This document shows, one piece after another, positions 6,357-12,668 of a stretch of 12,668 nt of DNA. The stretch comes from JABDNZ01 sp964407425 (lineage in GTDB: Bacteria > Gemmatimonadota > Gemmatimonadetes > Longimicrobiales > Gaopeijiaceae). Location of the stretch: the NCBI GenBank assembly GCA_964407425.1, contig CAYOVN010000103.1, positions 1 to 12,668 on the forward strand. The letters run 5' to 3'. How positions within the stretch are numbered: the stretch's first letter is position 1; each line of letters begins with the position of its first letter. Both the position numbers and the translations under genes were made by a program. Under the pieces are notes generated by a model, which saw nothing but the letters and a program-made list of their open reading frames with translations, ran no database searches and was not told the origin of the DNA.

Positions 6357-7694
6357 TCAGCCGGAAAAACCTGCCTCAGCCACGAGGAGCAGAAGGGCCC
6401 GCTGGACGGCTTTGTGGCCGTCCTCGTTCACCCACCACTCGTCAGGGGAATGGTTCTGGCCCCCAGAGCCGCCTCGACCAATGGTGACGGCCGGGATCCC
6501 CAGCGAGATGGGGATATTTGAGTTCGTGGACGATCGGGACAGGTAGGGCTCCTCATCGAAATAGCGGGCGGCAGACAGGGCCCGCTGAATCAGTGGTGTG
6601 GAGGGATCCACCTCCCCAGAAGGCCGGGCCCCGATCCGGTCCGCCTCAACTCGGAGGGCCGGGCCATCCCGCCGGAACTCGTTTTCCTCTTCCAGTCCAA
6701 GTTCCACGGCCCGGAGGAGAACCTTCTCGATTTCACCAAGGCTCTCCGGACTCTCCGACCGCATATCCACCTCCATCCACGCTTCGAATGGGATGGAGTT
6801 GATGGAAGTTCCTCCCCCGATACGGCCCACATTAAAGCTGGTCCGTGGACCAGTCTGGGTCAGGGCGTCGGCTGCGATGGAAAAATGCCCAATGGCACGC
6901 CCCAGAGCGTGGGCAGGGTTCGCCAGCCCAAAAGCGCCCCATGAATGTCCGCCCTCGCCCAAGTAGGTGACCCGATACCGGACCGATCCGAGGGCCATGC
7001 TAACCTGCCCGGCCATGCCCCCACCGTCGACCTCGATGAAAGCATCGGTTCGGGGGCCACCGTCACGGAAGAAGTGCTTCACGCCCTTCAGGTCCCCGAG
7101 TCCCTCCTCACCCACGCTCCCCAGAAAAATCAGATTGGCGTCTGTGGTGATTTCGGCATCGGCCAGGGCCCTGAGTACCGCCAAAACAACCACCAGGCCC
7201 CGGGTGTCGTCGCCAACCCCAGGGGCGAAGAGAGTATCTCCCCGCCTCTCCACCGTCACGTCGGTGCCTTCAGGGAACACCGTGTCGAGGTGAGCCCCCA
7301 GGACCACCGTTCTCGCCCCCACACGACCTCGACGAAAAGCGAGAACATTCCCCGCCTCATCCATCTTGACCGAGTCGGCGCCCACCCCCTCCAGCATCTC
7401 GCCAAAGGCCCGGGCTCGTTCCGCTTCCAGGAAGGGAGGCGCCGGGATTTCCGTCAGGAAGACCAACTCATCCTGAATCCTGGCGTCCTGAGCTTCGATG
7501 ATCCGGAAGGCTTCCTGAATTTTCGGATGGTCGGCCAGGTTGGTGATCTCAACGTCTTTGGCCCCCTCCTGAGCGTTCGCTGGTCTCGGTGGTGTCTGGG
7601 CTACAACAGTCAAAAGGGCAAGGATCCCGAGACGCCAGACACCTTGAAACCGACGGGTGTGGGGCGGAGAGAAATGACCGAAAAGACCAGACAT
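6357..7694 (-). CDS. Exported M20-family metallopeptidase (PepT/DapE/aminoacylase-like)
   Basis: A 445-residue dizinc peptidase with an N-terminal export signal: basic start, hydrophobic 'WRLGILALLTVV' at 20-31, cleavage near 'PANA' at 41. Metal-site residues are all present: 'LGAHLDTVF' (His135, Asp137), 'GVGDDTRG' (bridging Asp162), 'GSVGEEGLGD' (catalytic Glu196, ligand Glu197), 'FIEVDGGG' (Asp223) and 'QNHSPDEWW' (His415). The dimerisation lid domain, with 'GGHSWGAFGLANPAHALGRAI', lies at about 235-350. M20 enzymes hydrolyse dipeptides, tripeptides or N-acyl amino acids; the closest look is to PepT-like members, but the substrate is unknown. The frame runs on to 8033, but the ATG at 7692-7694 is preferred: AGGAG lies nine bases upstream (7708-7704) and the signal peptide follows at once. 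'TRRFQ' at 13-17 fits the Tat consensus poorly, so Sec export is more likely. It is divergent from the mla operon and convergent with the aminotransferase. Confidence 0.9.
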   Translation of the reverse strand: MSGLFGHFSPPHTRRFQGVWRLGILALLTVVAQTPPRPANAQEGAKDVEITNLADHPKIQEAFRIIEAQDARIQDELVFLTEIPAPPFLEAERARAFGEMLEGVGADSVKMDEAGNVLAFRRGRVGARTVVLGAHLDTVFPEGTDVTVERRGDTLFAPGVGDDTRGLVVVLAVLRALADAEITTDANLIFLGSVGEEGLGDLKGVKHFFRDGGPRTDAFIEVDGGGMAGQVSMALGSVRYRVTYLGEGGHSWGAFGLANPAHALGRAIGHFSIAADALTQTGPRTSFNVGRIGGGTSINSIPFEAWMEVDMRSESPESLGEIEKVLLRAVELGLEEENEFRRDGPALRVEADRIGARPSGEVDPSTPLIQRALSAARYFDEEPYLSRSSTNSNIPISLGIPAVTIGRGGSGGQNHSPDEWWVNEDGHKAVQRALLLLVAEAGFSG

Positions 7695-7734
7695 GAAAGG
7701 GAACTCCTGCGGAAAAGTGGACTGGGGCCCCGGG

Positions 7735-7763
7735 ACTCTATGACCGCGCGGGTTGAAAGGCAA
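7735..7763 (-). promoter_or_regulatory. Putative promoter of the M20 peptidase gene
   Basis: On the minus strand TTGCCT (7763-7758) and TAGAGT (7740-7735) are 17 bases apart, each a 4/6 match to the sigma-70 consensus. Transcription would begin near 7728, giving a leader of about 34 bases before the ATG that includes the AGGAG site. This is a moderate match in GC-rich DNA. Confidence 0.3.
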
Positions 7764-7781
7764 ACCGAAGGATCGGATTAC
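7753..7781 (+). promoter_or_regulatory. Putative promoter of the mlaEFD operon
   Basis: TTGAAA (7753-7758, 5/6 match) is followed after 17 bases by GATTAC (7776-7781, only 3/6). Its -35 shares base 7758 with the -35 of the opposing M20 promoter, so the two could compete or share control. The weak -10 keeps confidence low. Confidence 0.28.
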
Positions 7782-7807
7782 GGGTTGCGTTGAGAAGGGG
7801 TAGGGGC

Positions 7808-7837
7808 GATGGTTGATGGTTGATGGGTTTCCCATCA
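7808..7837 (+). repeat. GATGGTT direct repeats and TGATGGG/CCCATCA inverted repeat in the mlaE leader
   Basis: GATGGTT occurs twice in tandem, followed by GATGGG (7808-7827). TGATGGG (7821-7827) and CCCATCA (7831-7837) form a perfect 7-bp inverted repeat around TTT. It lies about 60 bases before the mlaE start. It could be a small hairpin or an operator; nothing further supports either. An 8-T run follows at 7875-7882. Confidence 0.35.
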
Positions 7838-7886
7838 GGTCGGCCACCGTGGAGTCGGGATGCGGTTGCGGCCGTTTTTTTTCGCT

Positions 7887-7895
7887 GGAGGAAGG
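7887..7895 (+). promoter_or_regulatory. Ribosome-binding site fixing the GTG start of mlaE
   Basis: GGAGGAAGG lies just before GTG at 7897, with five bases between GGAGG and the start codon. The only longer option, ATG at 7813, has no such site and would add 28 cysteine- and glycine-rich residues absent from MlaE proteins. Confidence 0.75.
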
Positions 7896-7896
7896 C

Positions 7897-8718
7897 GTGA
7901 AAACAGGCAGGGAATCCGGAGGGGGACTGAAACTCCTCAACATTCCCAGAAGATTCGTCGAAACCATTGGCCGCACCAGTCGGACCGTCACGGAGCACGC
8001 CGGCCAACTGACTCTGCTGCTATGGCAGGTCATCTACGACCTGGTCCGCCTTAGGGTCTCCTATCGGGAAACCATGAGGCAGATCTACGTGATGGGCATC
8101 CAAAGCGTCCCCATTGTGATTATTACGGCGATCCTGGCTGGAATCGTCACCAGTCAGCAGGGGGGCTATCAGTTCACAGGAACCATCCCCCTCTACGTAA
8201 TGGGGAGCATTGTCACCACTAGTGTGATTCTGGAACTGGCCCCGGTTCTCACCGCCATTGTCCTGGTGGGGAGGGTGGGCGCCCGAATCACGGCTGAGGT
8301 GGGCACCATGCAGGTTTCAGAACAGATCGATGCCTTCCACTCCGTTGGAAGAGACCCTGTCACCATTCTGGCGGCACCCCGCATCATTGCGGGGGTAATC
8401 ACGGTCCCGGTCTTAAACGCCATCGCGATCATTGTGGGGCTTTATTCAGGGCTGATCTCTGCCAAGCTGACTCTCGGGATCGGCACGGAAGCCTTTTTTT
8501 ACGGTGCCCGCCTGTTCTGGCACAACTGGGACCTGCTCTACTCCATGACGAAAGCCACGGCCTTCGGCCTTGCCATCCCGCTCATCTCATCCCACATGGG
8601 CTTTAGAACCACCGGGGGTGCCGCCGGGGTCGGGAAGACTACGACCGCATCGGTCATGTTCATGACCCTTACCGTCCTGATCTTGGATGCCCTTTTCCCA
8701 CCCCTTTTCCTCGACTAG
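7897..8718 (+). CDS. mlaE: MlaE-family ABC transporter permease (lipid transport)
   Basis: A 273-residue inner-membrane permease of the MlaE/TGD1 family (usual length about 260). An N-terminal amphipathic region with 'IPRRFVETIGRTSRTVTEHAG' (16-36) corresponds to the interfacial helix. About five membrane segments follow, including 65-85, 99-120, 160-185 and 253-272. The family core 'ELAPVLTAIVLVGRVGARITAEVGTMQVSEQIDA' (113-146) is present and includes the coupling segment that meets the ATPase. The C-terminal 'GFRTTGGAAGVGKTTTASV' (235-253) is also typical. MlaE pairs with the ATPase MlaF and the MCE protein MlaD to shuttle phospholipid between inner and outer membranes. The start is the GTG at 7897, set by a strong ribosome-binding site. 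mlaF begins 21 bases after the stop. Direction of transport and exact lipid are not deducible. Confidence 0.92.
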   Translation: MKTGRESGGGLKLLNIPRRFVETIGRTSRTVTEHAGQLTLLLWQVIYDLVRLRVSYRETMRQIYVMGIQSVPIVIITAILAGIVTSQQGGYQFTGTIPLYVMGSIVTTSVILELAPVLTAIVLVGRVGARITAEVGTMQVSEQIDAFHSVGRDPVTILAAPRIIAGVITVPVLNAIAIIVGLYSGLISAKLTLGIGTEAFFYGARLFWHNWDLLYSMTKATAFGLAIPLISSHMGFRTTGGAAGVGKTTTASVMFMTLTVLILDALFPPLFLD

Positions 8719-8739
8719 ACGCCGGAGGCCAGAACTTTC

Positions 8740-9510
8740 ATGATCCGGTTTCGAAATATCCACAAAGCTTTCGATGCGCCCGTCTTATCCGGTGTGGACC
8801 TGACGGTTGATGAGGGGGAGCTTTTCGGACTTTTCGGGCCATCCGGTACCGGGAAGAGCGTTCTTCTAAAGACCACCATTGGCCTCATCACCCCTGATCA
8901 GGGTGACGTTTTCCTGAAAGGGGAATCGGTGTTTTTCGGAGACCTGGACGCGTTGGAGCGAGTCAGGAAGCAGGTAGGGTATGTGTTCCAGCAATCGGCC
9001 CTCTTCGACTCTTTGAACGTGTACGACAACATCTGCATGGGTATCCCCGAGGGAGAGCTACTTGGCCTGTCCCGTCGTGAAGCCGGGAAACGAGCCTGGG
9101 AAGCTCTGGAGATCGTGAATCTCGATCCCGGGGTGGTGCTTTCAAAACTGCCAGCGGAGCTTTCCGGAGGCATGAAGAAGAGGGTGGGAATCGCCCGAGC
9201 CATCGTTGGAAAACCGGAGATGCTTCTCTGGGACGAGCCAACGACGGGGCTCGACCCCGTGAACACTGCTGCGGTGGAACGGCTCATCGCCCGCCTTTCC
9301 AAGGAGCTTGAGGTCACCTCCATTATCGTCACTCACGACATCGAGGGTGGCCTCCTGATTTGTGATCGGGTAGCCATGCTCACTGGAGGCCGGCTGAAAT
9401 TCTGTGGCTCCCCCCAGGAGTTTCGAACCAGCCAGGACCCCGTGGTCCAATCATTCGTCAACCGAGCGGGAGCAGAGCATGCTCTCGACCATCAGCTGAA
9501 CGTGGTATGA
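8740..9510 (+). CDS. mlaF: MlaF-family ABC transporter ATP-binding protein
   Basis: A 256-residue cytoplasmic ATPase that powers the MlaE permease. All motifs are intact: Walker A GPSGTGKS (33-40), Q-loop 'YVFQQSALFDSLNVYDNI' (Gln84 region, 81-98), signature LSGGM (141-145), Walker B MLLWDE (161-166), D-loop 'TGLDPV', and switch His199 in 'IIVTHD'. 'SALFDSLNVYDN' and 'LSGGMKKRVGIARAI' are characteristic of the MlaF/TGD3 subgroup. The ATG at 8740 is preceded by GGAGG (8724-8728), an 11-base spacing that is slightly long. The last four bases overlap the mlaD start as ATGA, so translation of the two is probably coupled. No gene for the STAS partner MlaB is seen in the operon. Confidence 0.94.
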   Translation: MIRFRNIHKAFDAPVLSGVDLTVDEGELFGLFGPSGTGKSVLLKTTIGLITPDQGDVFLKGESVFFGDLDALERVRKQVGYVFQQSALFDSLNVYDNICMGIPEGELLGLSRREAGKRAWEALEIVNLDPGVVLSKLPAELSGGMKKRVGIARAIVGKPEMLLWDEPTTGLDPVNTAAVERLIARLSKELEVTSIIVTHDIEGGLLICDRVAMLTGGRLKFCGSPQEFRTSQDPVVQSFVNRAGAEHALDHQLNVV

Positions 9511-10463
9511 ATCAAACCGACGAAGCACCCAAAAAGAGCAGTTCGGGACCGACTGACGATGACCTCAAGAGCGCCATTCCCAGAACTCAGAGCCGGCTGG
9601 AGTTCAGGGTTGGTATTTTCATGATCCTGGGCATCGCGGGGGTGTTGTTCGCCCTTTTCCTTCTCACCGACCCCAGCACGTTCCGAGGCCGCTACCGGAT
9701 CTCGTCAGTGGTGGAAGAGGCCGGAGGAATCCGCCGAGGAGACCCGGTTCAGATGCGGGGGGTCAACATTGGAAGGGTTATGGGCTTCGACCTGGGCCCT
9801 GAGGGCGTTCGCATCACCCTGGAGATCGAAGGTGAATGGAAGATTCCTGAAGACTCCAGATCCAGGCTGGCTGCCGGGGGACTTCTGGGCGGACGGACCG
9901 TAGTGGTCATCGAGGGCACGAGCACGGCGTTGGCTCGGGAAGGGGACGAGATTCCGGGAGAAAATGCGAAGGGAATTCTCGATATGCCCGCCGACCTCGG
10001 GAAGGATGCGAAGGACGTCCTGGGCAGAATCCAGGCCCTCCTGGAAGAACCCACAGTGGACGCAATCCAGGGGAGTGCCATTGAACTCCATGGTCTATTG
10101 GCCCAACTGTCCACCCTTGCTGAAGAACAGGGAGCGGAGATCGCTCAACTCACTGCGTCGCTGAACCGGACTGCGGAGGGTCTCGAAACGGCTGCAGGAT
10201 CCGGCGAGGATATCGCCAAAGCTGTGGCCCGGGCCGACTCGGCCCTCATCACCGTAAATCAAACCAGTGAGGTCGTTCTCCGGGCATCCACGGCCCTGGA
10301 GGCCATTCTGACCCGGATGGAGGCGGGGGAGGGAACGCTCGGTCAACTCTCCACCAACCCGGCCCTCTACGACACTCTCCTGGAGACCATGGAGACCATT
10401 CGGTTCCTGGTCACGGATATCAAGGAGGACCCTAAGAAGTACTTCTCAATCGAGATTTTCTAA
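9507..10463 (+). CDS. mlaD: MlaD-like MCE-domain protein with long C-terminal helical region
   Basis: A 318-residue membrane-anchored periplasmic protein. A polar, cytoplasmic N-terminus (1-30) precedes a single membrane helix (about 36-54, 'VGIFMILGIAGVLFALFLL'). One MCE domain follows (about 60-150, with 'GGIRRGDPVQMRGVNIGRVMGFDL' and 'LLGGRTVVVIEG'), then a long helical, probably coiled-coil stretch (about 160-272). The end carries 'GEGTLGQL' (274-281), 'PALYDTLLET' and a terminal 'DIKEDPKKYFSIEIF', a signature I associate with MCE proteins of Bacteroidota-like bacteria. E. coli MlaD is much shorter (183 residues). The extra helices may form a tube or needle crossing the periplasm, as in other long MCE proteins. 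MCE rings bind lipid through a hydrophobic pore and sit on the MlaFE transporter. The start overlaps the mlaF stop and no separate ribosome-binding site is seen. Neither mlaC nor mlaB follows. Confidence 0.9.
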   Translation: MNQTDEAPKKSSSGPTDDDLKSAIPRTQSRLEFRVGIFMILGIAGVLFALFLLTDPSTFRGRYRISSVVEEAGGIRRGDPVQMRGVNIGRVMGFDLGPEGVRITLEIEGEWKIPEDSRSRLAAGGLLGGRTVVVIEGTSTALAREGDEIPGENAKGILDMPADLGKDAKDVLGRIQALLEEPTVDAIQGSAIELHGLLAQLSTLAEEQGAEIAQLTASLNRTAEGLETAAGSGEDIAKAVARADSALITVNQTSEVVLRASTALEAILTRMEAGEGTLGQLSTNPALYDTLLETMETIRFLVTDIKEDPKKYFSIEIF

Positions 10464-10501
10464 AGGGCCATTGCGGCACTCCAGGAGGGTTCCTCGGGGT
10501 G

Positions 10502-10527
10502 TTCCCGTGAGGGCTCAGAGACGGGAA
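10502..10527 (+). repeat. Small hairpin after mlaD
   Basis: TTCCCGT (10502-10508) and ACGGGAA (10521-10527) form a perfect 7-bp stem with a 12-base loop, 38 bases past the mlaD stop. No T tract follows, so it is not a terminator by itself. It could shield the 3' end of the mRNA or act with the next hairpin. Confidence 0.4.
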
Positions 10528-10529
10528 AT

Positions 10530-10574
10530 AAAGAAAGGGAGGGCCACCCAACTTGGGCGGCCCTCCCTTTCTTT
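10530..10574. terminator. Strong bidirectional terminator between mlaD and the propeller-barrel gene
   Basis: AAAGAAAGGGAGGGCC (10530-10545) and GGCCCTCCCTTTCTTT (10559-10574) form a perfect 16-bp stem. The 13-base loop holds a further CCCA/TGGG pairing. The A- and T-rich ends give U-rich tails in both directions: TTTCTTTTC on the plus strand and TTTCTTTATTTCCC on the minus strand. It lies between two convergent genes and can stop both. Confidence 0.9.
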
Positions 10575-10604
10575 TCTCGGGGGCCTTTGACCCGAGGCCG
10601 GTTC

Positions 10605-12668
10605 TTACCAGCCTGGAGCCATGTTGAATCCCCAGTGCCAACCTTTGTCCGGTCGCTGGAAGGGGTAAGCATAGTACGCTTCCAGGATCAGCATGCCGAG
10701 AAGGTTGAAACGGGCACCGAAACCCGAAGCCACCATGGGCACTCGGCCCTGGGAATCCCGGTCGAAGCTCCAGTCGACGTCAGCCGCCCCATCCGCGTTA
10801 TAGGCCACTCCAACGTCGGTGAAAGCGATCAACTCCATCGGGATATATGGGAGGTTGATCAGACCAAGCTGATCGGTTCCAATGAAGGGTACTCGAACCT
10901 CCAGGTTGATCACTCCGATTTTCTGGCCAAACATGCGATCGAATACAGCGCACCCCCCGTCCTGGACTCCACCGCATTCTTTGGTTTCAAAACTCTCATA
11001 GGCATACCCTCGGATGAGAGTCTCATAGCCAAGGAAGAAGGGGTTGAAATACTGGCTCTGCTCGAACTCCGGCCCGTAGTTGTACCGACCCACATGCATG
11101 CCCCTGACTGCCAACGTCATGTTCAGATTTGGGCTGTAGTACCGTCGGAGATCGGCGGTAATGGTCTGATAGTCCACCGTGCCGTGGGTCGTCTCCAGGG
11201 CGAACCTGAATCGTCCTCCCCTGACCGGCGATGTGAAAGCCGAGAAGGAGTTGTCACCCACGAAGGCGATGGTGGCATTAAAAAGATTCAGGGGGTCGGG
11301 CTCTTGTTCGTCCAGCTGGACACGTTTCATGTCCACCTGGATCCCGTTCTGATAGAGGATCTGGTCTTGTTCGATGTCGTAGGAGTAGCGGCTGACACCC
11401 AGGTTGAATTCGATGCGCCGGGTCATGGAAAGAGGGTAGGAGAACAGGCCCGTGGCATTGTTGGAGTAGATTCGGTAGCGCGTCAGGGCGAGGACGTCCC
11501 CGACTTGGCCGGCCTCGCCTTGCAGCCAGTTGTAGAACTGATACTGATAGGGAATCCGCGAAATGGCATACCCCCAGTTCCACCGGTTCTCGTTGTTCAG
11601 ATAAAACACCTGCCCCCCGATGTCCTTGACCGTCCCGGAAGCCGAAATGGCCAAACCAAGCTGCCGGTCACCGAGCATGTCGGAGAAATAGGCTGAGGCG
11701 CTTCCGCCGATATAGGTACCGAACTGGTCCGCCCCTACACCCAGGGAGGGCTGCCCAATAAAATCCAACTGAAGGCTGGAGTCGAAGACCTCGGCATTTT
11801 CCACCTGATAGTAGTCGGCTGGCGCCAATCCGGTTTCGGGATCGGCCAGGTAGGTGGCAACCACACTGGGGACATCGGGAATCATCGGGGGCAGGTTGCG
11901 CCCTGGGCCGGGTTCAGCACGGGCGAAGGTCTCTGCCCTCTGATCCACTTCATCTGCAGTAAGCTTGTAGATGTGGAACTCGAACTCGTCAAACACGGAA
12001 AAGGCGATCTCTCCCGACAGTTGAGCAACGGTCATGGCCGGAGCTGCCCAGGAAATGCCGCTCACACCGGTTGCCACATTTGTGATCCGCTCTACACCCC
12101 CTGAAGCCATTTCGTACCGATAGATGTTGCTGAACCCATCCACATCCGAGATGAAATAGAGATGCCGACCATCGGGGGAAAACTGGGGGTTGATGTGCTT
12201 CACCTTGGGCCCGAAAATGTCCAGGCTCTCTACCTGCCCTGTCTCCAGGTTCAGGGTGGCGAGCTGGAATTTTGCATAGGCCAGTTTGTCGAAGTCCGTG
12301 CTGGCGGACCGGTCCGTGGAAAACGCGATCGTCCGCCCGTCCGGAGAGTACGTCGGCTGGAAATCTCCATTTTTGTCGAAAGTGAGCTGTAGGGTCTCTT
12401 CGGTATCCACCTCATAGAGGTAGAGGTCGGTGATTCCGCCCTTCGAGCCTGAAAAAATGATGTTCCGGCCGTCCGGCGACCACGACGGGCCCTGAATCGC
12501 GCCCATTCCCTCGATGTGGATCTGGTCCTGGATCCTCCCTTTTTCCGAATCCACCAGAACCAACTCATTGTCCCCCTGGGCAAAAACCACATAGGCCAGG
12601 CGGGTCCCGTCCCAGGACCAGGATCCTGACGAATCGGTAAACCGGAGAGCGTCGAAGTGGGGGCTGGT
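10605..12668 (-). CDS. TolB-like PD40 beta-propeller fused to BamA-type outer-membrane barrel, 3' part
   Basis: The frame is open to the right edge, so the N-terminus is missing; 687 residues are visible, numbered from the edge. Propeller blades with PD40/TolB repeats occupy about 1-235: 'SWDGTRLAYV' near 18-27 and '[WYF]SPDG' at 63, 107 and 164. A proline-rich linker ('PGPGRNLPPMIPDVPS', about 253-268) leads to a beta-barrel region (about 295-687) rich in alternating aromatic strands. It contains 'SPVRGGRFRF', 'DLRRYYSPNLNMTLAVRG' and 'GYETLIRGYAYESF', where the RGY triplet resembles the VRGF/Y loop-6 motif of BamA/Omp85 proteins. The chain ends in tryptophan, as outer-membrane barrels often end in an aromatic residue. 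Two cysteines (565, 573) in one loop may form a disulfide. No POTRA domain is seen between propeller and barrel. It probably sits in the outer membrane with the propeller in the periplasm; function unknown (assembly, transport or scaffold). A GTG at 12590 is an internal codon, not the start. Confidence 0.8.
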   Translation of the reverse strand, partial: TSPHFDALRFTDSSGSWSWDGTRLAYVVFAQGDNELVLVDSEKGRIQDQIHIEGMGAIQGPSWSPDGRNIIFSGSKGGITDLYLYEVDTEETLQLTFDKNGDFQPTYSPDGRTIAFSTDRSASTDFDKLAYAKFQLATLNLETGQVESLDIFGPKVKHINPQFSPDGRHLYFISDVDGFSNIYRYEMASGGVERITNVATGVSGISWAAPAMTVAQLSGEIAFSVFDEFEFHIYKLTADEVDQRAETFARAEPGPGRNLPPMIPDVPSVVATYLADPETGLAPADYYQVENAEVFDSSLQLDFIGQPSLGVGADQFGTYIGGSASAYFSDMLGDRQLGLAISASGTVKDIGGQVFYLNNENRWNWGYAISRIPYQYQFYNWLQGEAGQVGDVLALTRYRIYSNNATGLFSYPLSMTRRIEFNLGVSRYSYDIEQDQILYQNGIQVDMKRVQLDEQEPDPLNLFNATIAFVGDNSFSAFTSPVRGGRFRFALETTHGTVDYQTITADLRRYYSPNLNMTLAVRGMHVGRYNYGPEFEQSQYFNPFFLGYETLIRGYAYESFETKECGGVQDGGCAVFDRMFGQKIGVINLEVRVPFIGTDQLGLINLPYIPMELIAFTDVGVAYNADGAADVDWSFDRDSQGRVPMVASGFGARFNLLGMLILEAYYAYPFQRPDKGWHWGFNMAPGW

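Noticed and set aside
7860..7882. Intrinsic terminator or attenuator ending in T8 before mlaE
   Set aside because: The bases before the T run form only a 3-bp stem (CGG/CCG), too weak for an intrinsic terminator.
7695..8033. 113-residue upstream extension of the M20 peptidase
   Set aside because: It would overlap the mlaE start on the other strand and place the signal peptide in the middle of the protein. ATG 7694 has a good AGGAG site.
10587..11696. 369-codon plus-strand open frame opposite the propeller-barrel gene
   Set aside because: It begins within the stop/terminator region of the opposite gene and is fully antisense to recognisable barrel strands. The translated sequence has no domain or signal peptide.
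1..12668. CRISPR array, tRNA/rRNA, insertion sequence or prophage
   Set aside because: No regularly spaced repeats, no cloverleaf or rRNA-like stretch, and no transposase, integrase or phage protein were seen on either strand by reading.

Overview
This 12.7 kb stretch looks like ordinary chromosomal DNA from a Gram-negative (two-membrane) bacterium of moderately high GC. Gemmatimonadota or a near relative is my best guess. It rests on three things: the large secreted M14 peptidase with a trailing amidotransferase-like domain, the PD40 beta-propeller fused to an outer-membrane barrel, and the MCE protein with a 'DPKKYF..EIF'-type C-terminus. No rRNA, tRNA, insertion sequence, phage gene or CRISPR array was seen. 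The phylum call is an inference from protein types, not from a marker gene.

Layout, left to right. (1) 1-234 (+): the last 77 residues of an MscS-type mechanosensitive channel. (2) 277-1509 (-): a CNNM/CorC membrane protein with a CBS pair. (3) 1642-2070 (-): an OsmC-type peroxidase, ending in a clean intrinsic terminator that separates it from corC. (4) 2071-2409: a 339-bp divergent control region. (5) 2410-5166 and 5208-6341 (+): a probable two-gene operon encoding a secreted M14 metallocarboxypeptidase-like protein and a HisC-like aminotransferase with a Tat signal. (6) 6357-7694 (-): an exported M20 metallopeptidase, convergent with that operon. (7) 7695-7896: a divergent promoter region. 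(8) 7897-10463 (+): mlaE-mlaF-mlaD, a compact phospholipid-type ABC/MCE operon with a 21-bp gap and then a 4-bp ATGA overlap. (9) 10464-10604: two hairpins, the second a strong terminator usable from both sides. (10) 10605-12668 (-): the 3' part of a TolB-like propeller plus BamA-like barrel protein that runs off the right edge.

Working together: most products act at or beyond the inner membrane. The M14 protein, the Tat-exported aminotransferase and the M20 enzyme look like a peptide/amino-acid processing set in the periplasm or outside the cell. MlaE/F/D would move lipid between inner and outer membranes. The propeller-barrel protein sits in the outer membrane. MscS, CorC and OsmC form an envelope and stress group.

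I did not find a clearly new defence, mobile or RNA system. The points most worth following up are the extracytoplasmic PLP aminotransferase paired with a peptidase, the cysteine-free (probably non-catalytic) amidotransferase-like domain on the M14 protein, the propeller-barrel fusion with no POTRA domain visible between propeller and barrel, and a corC promoter that predicts a leaderless mRNA.
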